Below are positions 52,180 to 61,225 of a stretch of 64,000 nt of DNA, in pieces (position 1 is the first letter of the stretch; each line of letters starts with the position of its first letter). The notes under the pieces were generated by a model. The model ran no database searches, had not been told where the DNA came from, and saw nothing but the letters and a program-made list of their open reading frames with translations. Where the stretch lies: assembly GCF_042657165.1 (NCBI RefSeq), contig NZ_JBHSNJ010000012.1:806001-870000 (forward strand), written 5' to 3'. The position numbers and the translations under genes are program-made. Source of the DNA: Agrilutibacter niabensis. Its GTDB lineage: Bacteria; Pseudomonadota; Gammaproteobacteria; Xanthomonadales; Xanthomonadaceae.

Positions 52180-52662
52180 GTGTTGGCCATACCTTCAGTC
52201 CGGCTCGCCACTCCGAGCGATGCTCGTGCCATCGCCGAGCTGTCACGCGACTTCATCGAATACGGACTCGGCTGGAGCTACACGCCGGCGCGGATCCTCA
52301 GGGCGATCCGATCCAGGACCACGAACGTCGCGGTGATCCATGAGCATGGATCCCTGTTTGCGGCGGGGATCATGGAGTACGGAGACGTAACGGCACACCT
52401 AGTGCTGCTCGGGGTGCAACCGACGCAACGCCGCAAGGGACTGGGCAGCCATATCCTCGCCTGGCTCGAGCAGTGCGCGCTGACGGCGGGGCTGGAAGAA
52501 ATCAGCGTTGAGGCGCGCGCCGACAATCCCGGCGCCATCGCCTTCTATCTCGAACACGGCTATGGGGTTCGCAGCCGCGTGCCGGGTTACTACCGGGGTG
52601 CTCTCGATGCCGTGCGCCTTGAGAAGCGGCTACGGATGCCTGGCCTGGATGGCGTGGCTTAG
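52180..52662 (+). CDS. GNAT family N-acetyltransferase
   Basis: A 160-residue GNAT protein starting at GTG 52180. The acetyl-CoA motif LGVQPTQRRKGLGSHILAWLEQ lies near residues 76-97, and NPGAIAFYLEHGYGVRSR near 117-134 closes the fold. The substrate is unknown. The gene converges with the TIR protein gene and overlaps it by 4 bp at the stop codons. Confidence 0.85.
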   Translation: MLAIPSVRLATPSDARAIAELSRDFIEYGLGWSYTPARILRAIRSRTTNVAVIHEHGSLFAAGIMEYGDVTAHLVLLGVQPTQRRKGLGSHILAWLEQCALTAGLEEISVEARADNPGAIAFYLEHGYGVRSRVPGYYRGALDAVRLEKRLRMPGLDGVA

Positions 52663-54404
52663 GCGGCCGCAGCCGCCGAACCGATCCGGGCGAGCAGCGC
52701 CTTGAAACGCGGGTAGTCGTGCAGCGGATCCAGGTCGCTGTCGGTCTCGATCCAGGCGCGGTCACCGAAGCCGAGTTCCACCGCCTTCTCCAGCAGCTCG
52801 ATGGCGCGTTCGTGGTCGCCCTGGAAGACGTAGAAGCAGGCCACGTTGTAGAGCACGACGGGCTCGTTCTGGTCCTGCCGCAACGCCTGCTCGGCCAGTT
52901 CGTTGGCCTTCTCCTTCTCGCCCACGCGCGACAGGTTGGTTGCGCTGAAATACAGAGCGCGCGTGTCGTGCGGATTCAGGCGGATGTGCTTGCTCATGGT
53001 CGACAGCGCGGCCAGGCGCACCCGCATCTCGTCCTGGTGGCGGCCCAGCGACGCATAGGCCTGCGCGAGGAACATGGGCACCTGGAAGTCGGACGGATTG
53101 ATCTCCATCGCGCGCAGGTACAGCCCGGCGGCGCGCTCGTGGTCGCCCTGCGACGAACAGGCCAGCCCGTAATAGCAGTACGCCTCGAACAGGTGCGGGT
53201 TGAGCGTGATCGCGAGCTCGAACTCCTGGCGCGCCTCCTCGTATTTTTCGCCGATGACCAGCGCCAGCCCGCGCGAGGCGTGTGCCTCGGCCGACTGCGG
53301 ATCCAGGATCAGGGCCTGCTCGCTGGCGCGGTTGGCCTGTGCGACGTTCTCGGGCGTGGCCGCCGCGTAGCGATACAGGTGCGAATACGCGTCCGCCATG
53401 CCGGCATAGGCCAGCGCGTACATGCCGTCGATCCGGATCGCCTGTTCGAACATGCGGATGGCGTGCTCGTAGTCGCGCCGTGCCATCGAATACATGTAGC
53501 GCCGGCCGCGCAGGTAGAAGTCGTAGGCCTCGTGGTTGGTGGTCGCCACGTACTGCATCGAGCGCCGCTCGCCGGGCGTCAGCGTCACCTGCAATGCGCG
53601 GACGATGCTCTGGGCGATGTCGTCCTGGATGGCGAACACGTCCTTCATCTCGCGGTCGTAGGTTTCCGACCACAGGTAGGAGTCGGATTCGGCTTCGATC
53701 AGCTGGGCGGTGATGCGCACGCGGTCGCCCGCACGGCGCACGCTGCCTTCCAGCACGACGCTGACGCCGAGTTCGCGCGCGACCGTGGGGATGCCGACCT
53801 GGCGGCCCTTGAAGCTGAAGGACGAGGTGCGCGAGGCGACCTTGAGCTGCGGCAGCTTGGCCAGCAGCGTGAGGATCTCGCCGGCAATGCCGTCGCTGAA
53901 GTATTCGTTGTCGGCGACGTTGCTCATGTTGACGAACGGGAGCACGCAGATGCTGATGCGTTCGTCCCTCTCGTCCTTCTCATCCTTCCTTGGCGCTTCA
54001 ACCGCGTGGTGGCCGGCGCCCAGCTTGGCCTCCAGCGCCCTGCACAGGCTCAGGAAGGCGGGGGACTGGCGGTCCTCGTTCCATCCGTCCATGTCGGTGG
54101 CGTGCATCGCGCGGAAGTCGATCGGCAGCTTGGCGTTGTCGAAGCGGATCGGCACCAGCACGCCGCGGTCGGCGGCATCGCGGGCTTCGCCACGCACCCA
54201 ACGCGAATCCACCGATTGCGGTGTCCAGACCACGATCAGGGTCTTGGCGGCTTCGAGTTCGCGCGAGATCAGGGAATCGAATTCTTCGCCCGGCGTGATG
54301 TCCGGGTCCCACCACACCGACCAGCCGTGTGCTTCCAGCGCGGCCACGAGCGGAGCGACGCGCGGGCGGTCCAGACGGGAATACGAAACGAAAATATCGG
54401 CCAA
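52659..54404 (-). CDS. TIR-FlgO/TolB-like-TPR protein
   Basis: A 581-residue cytoplasmic protein starting at TTG 54404 with GGAG upstream. Residues 1-about 130 form a TIR domain: ADIFVSYSRLDRPRVAPLV, WWDPDITPGEEFDSLI and WVRGEARDA, where E73 lies at the usual catalytic Glu position of NAD-cleaving TIRs. Residues about 140-300 have the FlgO/TolB-N like fold seen in adenylate-cyclase-like proteins (VLPFVNMSNVADNEYFSDG, VLEGSVRRAGDRVRITAQLI). Then follow at least seven TPRs to the C-terminus. An upstream ATG gives a longer product with a non-homologous lead. Function unknown: signalling or NADase is inferred from TIR. Confidence 0.88.
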   Translation of the reverse strand: MADIFVSYSRLDRPRVAPLVAALEAHGWSVWWDPDITPGEEFDSLISRELEAAKTLIVVWTPQSVDSRWVRGEARDAADRGVLVPIRFDNAKLPIDFRAMHATDMDGWNEDRQSPAFLSLCRALEAKLGAGHHAVEAPRKDEKDERDERISICVLPFVNMSNVADNEYFSDGIAGEILTLLAKLPQLKVASRTSSFSFKGRQVGIPTVARELGVSVVLEGSVRRAGDRVRITAQLIEAESDSYLWSETYDREMKDVFAIQDDIAQSIVRALQVTLTPGERRSMQYVATTNHEAYDFYLRGRRYMYSMARRDYEHAIRMFEQAIRIDGMYALAYAGMADAYSHLYRYAAATPENVAQANRASEQALILDPQSAEAHASRGLALVIGEKYEEARQEFELAITLNPHLFEAYCYYGLACSSQGDHERAAGLYLRAMEINPSDFQVPMFLAQAYASLGRHQDEMRVRLAALSTMSKHIRLNPHDTRALYFSATNLSRVGEKEKANELAEQALRQDQNEPVVLYNVACFYVFQGDHERAIELLEKAVELGFGDRAWIETDSDLDPLHDYPRFKALLARIGSAAAAA

Positions 54405-54599
54405 GGGACTATCTCCGTAGAAGAATCGCCATCGCCTTGCCTCGCGCGCGTCGCGCGACATGCCCGCCACGTTCCAACCCGGGGCCTCCGCCGCCAGGCC
54501 TGCGACAGGCCACAGCGTCGAAGTATGCGGCAAATCCGCACGCTGGATCACTGGATTTCCGGGCGAATGCGCGGAGTCGGTGGGGCTGCGCCGGCGTAG

Positions 54600-54621
54600 G
54601 AGGGCTTGCTTGTCCGCCCTC
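54600..54621. repeat. GTAGGAG-type stem-loop, REP-like
   Basis: GAGGGC (54600-54605) pairs with GCCCTC (54616-54621) across a ten-base loop, preceded by GTAG. The layout GTAGGAGGGCTT...CCGCCCTC is like short repetitive extragenic elements of Xanthomonadaceae. It lies in the 285-bp gap between the TIR gene and the diguanylate cyclase gene. Only one clean copy is seen here; a weaker GTAGGAG hairpin is at 11937-11948. Confidence 0.4.
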
Positions 54622-54689
54622 GCAGTCGCATGGCGTTATGCCGCCGGTGGCAGGGATGCTTGCATGCAACTGCATGAGCGCTCGCCCGT

Positions 54690-56057
54690 TCAGTCCCCTT
54701 GCAGTGCCGTATCCGACGCCAGCCGGTTGCCACCGTTGCGCTTCGCCGCGTACATCGCGTTGTCGGCATGGCGCAGCAGTGGCTTCTTGTCCTCGCCATG
54801 TTCCGGATGCAGGGCGATGCCGATGCTGGCGCTGATCTGCACGGTGTGCCCTTCCAGCACGTAAGGCTCCAGCAGCACCTTGCGGATCTGTTCGGCCGCC
54901 ATGTGTGCGTGTTCGGCGTGGGCGATCCCGTACAGCATCACCACGAACTCGTCGCCGCCCAGCCGCGCCACCATGTCCGACTGGCGGACGCAGCGGTGGA
55001 TGCGCTGGCCGACCTCGCGCAGCAGCAGGTCGCCCAGGTCGTGGCCGTAGCGGTCGTTGATGCCCTTGAAGCCGTCCAGGTCGAGGTACAGCACGGCCAG
55101 TCGCAGGTTCTCGCGCTGCGCGGCCACCAGCGCCTGTTCCAGTCGCTCGTGGAAGAAATTGCGGTTGGGCAGCTCGGTCAGCGGATCGTGGCCGACCAGG
55201 TGCTCGAGCAGGGCACGGCTGCGCTTGCGCTCGATTGCAGCGGCGATCTGCTCCGAGACGAACTGCAGCAGCTGCTTGTCTTCCGCGGAGTAGCGCACCG
55301 TGCTGTGGTAGCTCTGCACCACCAGCGCGCCGATCACCCGGTCGCTGGTGCACAAGGGAACGCCAAGCCAGTCCAGTGCGTCGTGGCCGATCACTTGCCG
55401 CAGGTGCGAGGGTGCGTCCGGAAGGTCGTCCGGCGTCAGCAGCAGGGCCTGGCCGGTGCGGATCACCTCGTTGCACAGGGTGGCCGCATCGATCGGCATG
55501 GTGCCGGGTGGCGTGTCGTATTCGTCGACGAAGTAGGGGAATTCCACCGTGCCGCGCTGCGCGTCGTACAACGCGACGAAGCAGTTGGTGGCCGGCAACA
55601 GCCGGCCGATGATTTCGTGGATGCCGGCGATCATGGCGCGAAGGTCGCCGTCGCCCTGCGCGGCCTCGGAGATCGCCAGCAGCGCGGCCTGCATGCTTTC
55701 GGCGCGGCGGAGCTCGGTGACGTCGTGGCCTACCGCGATGCGCACGTTTTCGTGTTCGGACCAGCGCGCCGACCACTGGACGTCGACCGCGCGGCCGTCC
55801 TTGCGGATGTAGCGGTTGCGGAAATGCAGCTTGGGCTGGCCGCCCATGATCTCGCGCGCCGCACGCAGGGTTCGCTCGCGATCATCGGGGTGCACCAGAT
55901 CGATCATCGGCTGCCCCAGCACTTCCGCCGCGCTGTAGCCGAAGATGCGCTCGTAGCCCGCATTCACGTAGAGGTAGCGGCCCTCGCGGTCCACCACGCA
56001 GACCGCATCGAGCAGCAGGTCCATGACGGTTTCAAGCGGCGGGTGATCGGCTTCCAT
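54690..56057 (-). CDS. Diguanylate cyclase (PAS-GAF-GGDEF)
   Basis: A 455-residue protein without membrane helices. A PAS domain (about 9-120, ICVVDREGRYLYVNAGYERIFGYS-like), a GAF domain (about 125-275) and a C-terminal GGDEF domain with intact active site RLGGDEFVVML. The product-inhibition I-site RxxD is present as RQSD five residues before GGDEF. It should make cyclic di-GMP and be feedback-inhibited. With FimX it shows c-di-GMP signalling in this chromosome region. Confidence 0.92.
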   Translation of the reverse strand: MEADHPPLETVMDLLLDAVCVVDREGRYLYVNAGYERIFGYSAAEVLGQPMIDLVHPDDRERTLRAAREIMGGQPKLHFRNRYIRKDGRAVDVQWSARWSEHENVRIAVGHDVTELRRAESMQAALLAISEAAQGDGDLRAMIAGIHEIIGRLLPATNCFVALYDAQRGTVEFPYFVDEYDTPPGTMPIDAATLCNEVIRTGQALLLTPDDLPDAPSHLRQVIGHDALDWLGVPLCTSDRVIGALVVQSYHSTVRYSAEDKQLLQFVSEQIAAAIERKRSRALLEHLVGHDPLTELPNRNFFHERLEQALVAAQRENLRLAVLYLDLDGFKGINDRYGHDLGDLLLREVGQRIHRCVRQSDMVARLGGDEFVVMLYGIAHAEHAHMAAEQIRKVLLEPYVLEGHTVQISASIGIALHPEHGEDKKPLLRHADNAMYAAKRNGGNRLASDTALQGD

Positions 56058-56286
56058 CTGGGCGTCGGGCGGTGCGGCAATTCCGGTGGTTCGGGCCAGT
56101 CTAGCGGACGCGCGTGGCAGCGCCTCACCCGTGGGGTCGCAAGCGGCAAGTGGGGTTCCGCCAGCCGTGGAACGCGAGGAGTTTCATTCCAACCCATTCG
56201 GGTGTGTCCGTCCCGGCCGCCGCGCAGCGTTGGCCATGGATGTGCGGGACGCGGGGCGTCCCGGGATACCTGACGGGAGTGGTGAA

Positions 56287-56715
56287 ATGAGCGACAAACA
56301 CACCGGCAACTGCTTCTGCGGCGCGGTAGGGGTCGAGGTCACCGGGGCGCCGGAGGCGATGGGCTACTGCCACTGCGAGTCCTGCCGCTCGTGGTCCGCC
56401 GGGCCGGTGAATGCCTTCACATTGTGGAAGCCCGAGAACGTCCGGGTCACCAAGGGCGCGGAGCTGATCGGCCGCTTCAAGAAAACCGAGAACAGCGACC
56501 GGCAGTTCTGCACCCGCTGCGGTGGCCACCTGATGACCGATCACCCGGGATTCGGTCTGATCGACGTGTATGCCGCGACGCTCCCTACGCTCGCATTCAA
56601 ACCCGCCTTGCACGTGAACTATGCCGAGACCGTGCTGTCGATGAAGGATGGCCTGCCGAAGATGAAGGACTTCCCGTCCGAACTGGGCGGCTCCGGCGAG
56701 ATGCTCCCCGAGTAA
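56287..56715 (+). CDS. GFA-family zinc protein
   Basis: A 142-residue protein of the glutathione-dependent formaldehyde-activating (Gfa/CENP-V) family. Zinc-binding cysteines are in GNCFCGAVGV, YCHCESCRSWS and FCTRCGGHL. The family is named for Gfa of Paracoccus, which speeds S-hydroxymethylglutathione formation, but many members are of unknown role. It starts at ATG 56287 with GGGAG a little upstream. It stands alone. Confidence 0.88.
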   Translation: MSDKHTGNCFCGAVGVEVTGAPEAMGYCHCESCRSWSAGPVNAFTLWKPENVRVTKGAELIGRFKKTENSDRQFCTRCGGHLMTDHPGFGLIDVYAATLPTLAFKPALHVNYAETVLSMKDGLPKMKDFPSELGGSGEMLPE

Positions 56716-56756
56716 GGGCAGGGCGCGGACGTATCTGGCGCCACATGCGAGCCGGC

Positions 56757-57641
56757 TCAGGTGCCGGGCAAGCGCACTGCGGCGCGCTTGGCTTCGGGCA
56801 GCGCTGCCTTGATGGCTTGATTCAGGCGGGCCGCAAGGACGCCGAACCCCACTTCGGTCGGGTGGATCTCGTCGTACCAGAAGGACTCGGCCTGCGTGTC
56901 GGCGACCTGGTTGAAGTTGGCGAATGAGAATTGCCCATGCGCTGCCTTGACGCGGGCGAGGACGTTGGCGAAGCCTTTTTTCAGCAGCAGATCGGCAAAC
57001 GGTTTCGCTTCCGCCTTGTTCTTGAGCACGTCCTGCATCGGGCGCCATAGCCACGGCCCCACGTTGCCGATCAGCGGGCGCGCCAGGCCGAGGTTCATGA
57101 TGTCGGTCTTGCCCCGTGCGCCGATTTTGACCAGCGGCGCGTAGGTATGGCCTACCACCGGCATGTGCGGGGCCAGTTCGGTCATCGAAGCCATCAGGGT
57201 GTCGTAGTCGGCAAAGATGCCTTCGAAGATCCCGGCATCGACGACTTGCTGGAACGCATCCGCCGCAAGCAGTCCGCTCTTTCCCTTGAATACCTTGGCC
57301 AGGCGCTTGTCGAGGGCATCGTTGCCGCCGATGCTGACGCAGAGCAGGTCGAATTCGCGCGAGGCCAGTCGATCCGCGTAGTTGCGGGTCAGGCTGCGCG
57401 TGCACATTTCCGCGGCCAGGTAGCCGGGCTTGCCCAGCCTGATCGAGATGCCGTCGATGCGCGCGAAACTGTGCCAGTTGAGGTTGCGGTACAACGGCGT
57501 GGTGAACCACGAATCGCCCCAATAGGCGATCGCGGGTCGCGTGCTCAGGTACTCCCGCCACACCTGGCGCTTCCGGCTGCTCGGCGCTCCCGTTGCATCC
57601 CTTACGCCTTCCCAGTCGTAATAGATCCGCTGCAGTGGCAT
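56757..57641 (-). CDS. SGNH/GDSL-type hydrolase
   Basis: A 294-residue hydrolase. Block I is AYWGDSWF with nucleophile S44, block III is SIGGNDA, and block V is WYDEIHPTEVGFG with the catalytic Asp/His. There is no signal peptide. Members cleave carbohydrate esters or lipids; the substrate cannot be predicted. It is convergent with the GFA gene and divergent from the MEDS gene. ATG 57641 is chosen over one at 57674. Confidence 0.85.
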   Translation of the reverse strand: MPLQRIYYDWEGVRDATGAPSSRKRQVWREYLSTRPAIAYWGDSWFTTPLYRNLNWHSFARIDGISIRLGKPGYLAAEMCTRSLTRNYADRLASREFDLLCVSIGGNDALDKRLAKVFKGKSGLLAADAFQQVVDAGIFEGIFADYDTLMASMTELAPHMPVVGHTYAPLVKIGARGKTDIMNLGLARPLIGNVGPWLWRPMQDVLKNKAEAKPFADLLLKKGFANVLARVKAAHGQFSFANFNQVADTQAESFWYDEIHPTEVGFGVLAARLNQAIKAALPEAKRAAVRLPGT

Positions 57642-57940
57642 GGCTGGCTCCCGTCCCGGGTGTGTTCCTATCAACGCTTTCGCCGTTTCCGATCGGACAG
57701 CAGCAGCCGCACGCGCAGGACCAGTGGCAGGCCCGGCGTGCAGGGGATTGCTCCGATGCGCCTCCTGCCTGCGCGAACGGCTGCAGTGGCAGCACTATCA
57801 AGGGCATTTCGATGCAGGGAGGATGGATAGCAGCTCCCACACTTTCCATGGTGTTGCGCGTGCGTCAGGTCCAGCGTCTTTCCGTGGCCATCACAAGTTG
57901 ATCATTACGATCCGCGAAAGCCGTCGGTAGTACAGGACCA
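57642..57940. promoter_or_regulatory. Divergent intergenic region between SGNH hydrolase and MEDS genes
   Basis: 299 bp without a gene. Its right end, GTAGTACAGGACCA, gives a Shine-Dalgarno-like AGGA before ATG 57941. The sequence GTTGATCATTACGAT at about 57897-57911 is AT-rich and may be part of the MEDS promoter. I see no convincing repeat. Confidence 0.35.
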
Positions 57941-58513
57941 ATGAAGTCATCTTCTTCAGCAGCGGACGTGTTCTGGGGCGAAGTTTCCCCTTGCGAACAT
58001 CTCGTGCAGTTTTATACGGACGAAAGCCATTTCATGGTATCGCTCGGCCGGTTCGTCACCAGCGGGTTCCGCAGTGACGAGGCCGTGGTCGTCATTGCGA
58101 CGGCGTCGCACCTGGCGACGTTGGAGGAACTGCTCCGTACACAGGGGTTCGATCTCGAAGCCTTGCGGGCGGCCCGCCTGTACATCGCGCTGGATGCTGC
58201 GGCGACCTTGTCGCTGTTCATGCGTGATGGCTGGCCGGAGGAAGAACGCTTCGAACAGGTGATCCAGCAGGTCATCGACGAGGCCAGGGGGGACGGACGC
58301 CGTGTGCGCGCCTTCGGCGAGATGGTCGCGCTGCTTTGGGCCCAGGGCCACAGCGGCGCCACCGTGCGCCTGGAATACCTGTGGAGTGAGTTCTGTCGTC
58401 GCGACGGCGTCGCGGTGTTCTGCGCCTATCCCAAGATCGGCGCCACCCGCGACCTCGAGGAGTCGCTCGCCGAGGTCTGTGCGCTGCACACGCAGGTGTC
58501 CGCGGTAGCCTGA
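57941..58513 (+). CDS. Stand-alone MEDS-domain protein
   Basis: A 190-residue protein that consists of one MEDS (methanogen/methylotroph DcmR sensory) domain: HLVQFYTDESHFMVSLGRFV, ATASHLATLEEL and VRAFGEMVALLWAQG. In DcmR-like proteins this domain is fused to a HTH or histidine kinase and thought to bind small C1 ligands or redox cofactors; here there is no partner domain. CEHLVQFY and FCAYPKIG near the C-terminus match the family. Its partner, if any, is not adjacent. Confidence 0.83.
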   Translation: MKSSSSAADVFWGEVSPCEHLVQFYTDESHFMVSLGRFVTSGFRSDEAVVVIATASHLATLEELLRTQGFDLEALRAARLYIALDAAATLSLFMRDGWPEEERFEQVIQQVIDEARGDGRRVRAFGEMVALLWAQGHSGATVRLEYLWSEFCRRDGVAVFCAYPKIGATRDLEESLAEVCALHTQVSAVA

Positions 58514-58565
58514 ACGCGGGCAGGGATGCATCGCTCCACTTTGGCGGGGCTCCTTCCGACCCCGG

Positions 58566-60410
58566 TCAACGCAGCTGCAGCCCACCTTGTTCCTGCTGCA
58601 GCAGGCGCAGGCGTCGGCCGAGCGCATCGATGTTGGCCTCGGTTCCGGCCAGCGCGAGCTGCTGTTGCGGCGACAGCCATCGGCGCGCCTCGTCCTGCAA
58701 CTGGGTGCTGTGTTGTCGCCACTGCTCGGCCTGCCGATTGCCTTCCCGTGCCAGCGCCTCGCGCTCGTCGCCCTGCGGCAGGCCGTAGCCGCGGCCCGCA
58801 AGCAGCAGCGCTGGCCGGCTGAGCAGGCCTTCCAGGCGCAGGACGTCCTGCAACGCGATGAGTGCATCCACACCGTCGGCGCTCCGTTTCGTAGGGCGAC
58901 CCAGGAAACGTCGTTTCAGTTCATCGCGCGCCAATGCTTGCTGGCGACGCAGCGCGGCCTGCTCCAGCAGCAGCAATGCGGCGCTGGCACGCATGTCTGC
59001 ATGTTCGAGCCAGGGCGCGCGTTCGCTCGCGGCCTGGCCGAGCCAGTCCTGCACCCACGCCTGCGGTAACCGCAATGCCTGCCGCGCCACGTCGAACATC
59101 GCCTGGTAGCGCGCGCTGAGCGGTTCGAAGTAGTAGCCCAGGCGAAGCGCTCCATCGCGATCGTCCAGCACCGCCGTGTCGGCGATGCCGGCACGCTGCA
59201 GTCGTCGCAGCAACCCGGTTGGCGTGATGCTGGCGAGGCGCTCGCCGGCCAACCGGGGCACGCCGTCGTGGAGCAGCTTGAACGTCTCCACCGCACAGTT
59301 GTTGCTCAGGAAGTAATAGCGGCCGTCGTAGCTCCAGTGCAGCTGCGCGGTGCGCTCCAGCAGCGAGGCGATCTCCGCCGCCTCCAGTCTTAGCGGGATC
59401 GATTGCAGGCCGCGCAGTTCGACCTTGGTGTATTCCTCGACGACCTGGTCCAGCGGCAGCAGGAACAGGCGCGAAGGGTACGAGCCGGTCAGGCCGCGCC
59501 AGCTGGAGATCTGCACGTCGTCGACGAAGGCGCGGAAGGACAGTACCCGGTGGTGCTGCAGGTCGAGCCGGCAATCGGGTCCGGGTGCGCGGCCTGGCGC
59601 GCAAATCACCAGCCGCAGCATGCTGTGGCCCCAGCGGCTCATCGCCTGATCGTTGCCCTCGGCGAGAAGGTAATCGACCGCGTAGACGCGGGCAGGGTCG
59701 AGCTGCAGCAGCGGCGACGCATCGGCGCCGGCCTGCAGGTATACGAGGTCGGACGCGCATTCCGGCTGCGACGCCACGCCGAAATGCGTGGCGAAGTAGC
59801 GGTACAACGCCGGCCGGCGGCAGGCATAGGCCGGATCGAGCACGAAATATTCCAGGTTCACCGCCACGAATTCGGCGGGACCGGTCAGTTCATAGCGATC
59901 CGGACTGCGGTCGCGGATCGCGTTGCGCGAAGTACGCAGGCCCAGGCGCATCGGACTGACTTGCCAGCCGGCCAGGTCGAGCAGGCGCGGATCGCGTGAC
60001 AACCGGCCTTGCCGCGTGCGGTCATGGAAGTGCGCCAGTTCGTGGATGACGGCCGCCAGTGCCGCGCGCGTGGCCGGGTCTTCGGTTCCGGCATCGAGTG
60101 GCCGTGCCATCCAGCCGTCGAGCAGCGCGTGGTCGAGCAGCAAGCGCCGTCCCTGCGCGCGGCCGTGGACCTGCGCGGGCAGGTCATCGCGCCACTCCAC
60201 TTGGATGCGCGCGTCCAGCGTGGTTGCCCAGGTGGCGGGCAGGCGGCGGACGGCTTCATCGAGGAGTTGCCGCGTAGCCGCGGCCTGGCCCGGCGTCAGC
60301 GTTCGATCGATCGCCTGCAGGTGCAGTGCTGCCTGCGCGGGTGTCGCGCAGGCCAGCAGGCACAACATCGGCCAGCGCAAGGCGTCGCGCAGCCGGCGCC
60401 ACCGGTTCAC
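58566..60410 (-). CDS. DUF4105 protein with N-terminal HELAH metallopeptidase-like region
   Basis: A 614-residue exported protein. Signal peptide ends near ATPAQAALH. Residues about 30-200 include the zinc-binding HELAH motif (123-127), and residues about 220-380 are DUF4105, with MSRWGHSMLRLVIC and FLSNNCAVETF (a papain-like Cys in NNCA, His in WGHS). The C-terminal third is helical and Gln/Arg-rich. Proteolytic activity at either site is inferred, not shown. Its ATG overlaps the stop of the DUF2388 gene by 4 bp, so the two are co-translated. Confidence 0.85.
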   Translation of the reverse strand: MNRWRRLRDALRWPMLCLLACATPAQAALHLQAIDRTLTPGQAAATRQLLDEAVRRLPATWATTLDARIQVEWRDDLPAQVHGRAQGRRLLLDHALLDGWMARPLDAGTEDPATRAALAAVIHELAHFHDRTRQGRLSRDPRLLDLAGWQVSPMRLGLRTSRNAIRDRSPDRYELTGPAEFVAVNLEYFVLDPAYACRRPALYRYFATHFGVASQPECASDLVYLQAGADASPLLQLDPARVYAVDYLLAEGNDQAMSRWGHSMLRLVICAPGRAPGPDCRLDLQHHRVLSFRAFVDDVQISSWRGLTGSYPSRLFLLPLDQVVEEYTKVELRGLQSIPLRLEAAEIASLLERTAQLHWSYDGRYYFLSNNCAVETFKLLHDGVPRLAGERLASITPTGLLRRLQRAGIADTAVLDDRDGALRLGYYFEPLSARYQAMFDVARQALRLPQAWVQDWLGQAASERAPWLEHADMRASAALLLLEQAALRRQQALARDELKRRFLGRPTKRSADGVDALIALQDVLRLEGLLSRPALLLAGRGYGLPQGDEREALAREGNRQAEQWRQHSTQLQDEARRWLSPQQQLALAGTEANIDALGRRLRLLQQEQGGLQLR

Positions 60411-60709
60411 AACGCCAGGATCGCCTTCGCGAGTTCCATGTCGCTTGCGCGCCGCGCGACCGCGTCACGCTCGCGCAGGTGTCGCAGCGCGGATTCCAAC
60501 TGCGCTCCGCGGATGCGACCATCGCTTGCGACGAAGCTGGCAGCATCGTCTCGCGCCTGCAGCACGACCTTGTCGTTGCCGGACGTGCTACCGGATGAAG
60601 CCGACGAGCCGGCGGAGGAGGCACCGGCGGAAGTGCCAGCGAAGCTGCCGGCCATGGCCGGCGAAATCGAACACGCCAGCAGGGCGCAGATGAGGAGCGG
60701 TCGGATCAT
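60407..60709 (-). CDS. DUF2388 exported small protein
   Basis: A 100-residue protein with signal peptide ISPAMAGSF. The mature part is Ser/Ala/Gly-rich (SFAGTSAGASSAGSSASSG) and then KVVLQARDDAASFVASDGRIRGAQLESALRHL, typical of DUF2388, which is common next to DUF4105 in Xanthomonas and Pseudomonas. The function is unknown. ATG at 60709 is chosen because a longer frame has no signal. It overlaps the DUF4105 gene (ATGA). Confidence 0.88.
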   Translation of the reverse strand: MIRPLLICALLACSISPAMAGSFAGTSAGASSAGSSASSGSTSGNDKVVLQARDDAASFVASDGRIRGAQLESALRHLRERDAVARRASDMELAKAILAL

Positions 60710-60799
60710 CGGTGGGTATCCGCGGAATGGATGGAAATGCCGCGGCAAGACTAACCGGCCAAGCCGATCGCCGGCTGAATCGGTGGTCACATCGCCGCA

Positions 60800-61225
60800 T
60801 CACGCGCCGGAAATCGTCGCCTCGGCCTTCGGCACGAAGGCCCAGGCCAGCACGTAGGCCAACAGGCCTGCGCCACCGGCAAAAATCAGGCTGACGAAGG
60901 CCACGCGCCACAGCCACGACGGGATCGGCGTGCATTCGCCCAGGCCGCCGCAGACGCCTTCGAATTCGCAGTCCGTGGTCGAGCGGCGCAGGGCGTGCAG
61001 GTTCCACTCGCGGCCAGCGACGGCGCCCCCGCTGTCGGCGGCGGGCATGAGCCACCACATCAACAGGTACACCAGGCATCCCGCGCCACCACTGAGCGCC
61101 AGGATCACGAAGGCAATGCGCCAGACCACTGCCGGGACCGGCGTGTATTCGCCCAGGCCGCCACAGATGCCAAGGAGCACCCGGTCGGTCGACGATTTGC
61201 GCAGCTGCTGCAGTTGCCAATCCAT
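60800..61225 (-). CDS. PspC-domain protein with two PspC domains
   Basis: A 141-residue protein made of two similar PspC domains in tandem: LGICGGLGEYTPVPAVVWRI with a following helix, and EGVCGGLGECTPIPSWLWRV with a second helix. PspC proteins sense membrane stress or bind PspB/PspA. Each copy begins with LRKS/LRRS and ends with WWLMP/WAFVP. ATG 61225 is used; a long frame upstream is antisense to the M20 gene. It is oriented away from the M20 gene. Confidence 0.85.
   Translation of the reverse strand: MDWQLQQLRKSSTDRVLLGICGGLGEYTPVPAVVWRIAFVILALSGGAGCLVYLLMWWLMPAADSGGAVAGREWNLHALRRSTTDCEFEGVCGGLGECTPIPSWLWRVAFVSLIFAGGAGLLAYVLAWAFVPKAEATISGA

Noticed and set aside
52719..54599. Plus-strand frame of 626 codons opposite the TIR-TPR gene
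   Set aside because: Shadow of the TIR-FlgO-TPR coding sequence; no signal or domain of its own.
54699..56273. Plus-strand frame of 524 codons opposite the diguanylate cyclase
   Set aside because: Antisense to PAS-GAF-GGDEF; no recognisable motifs.
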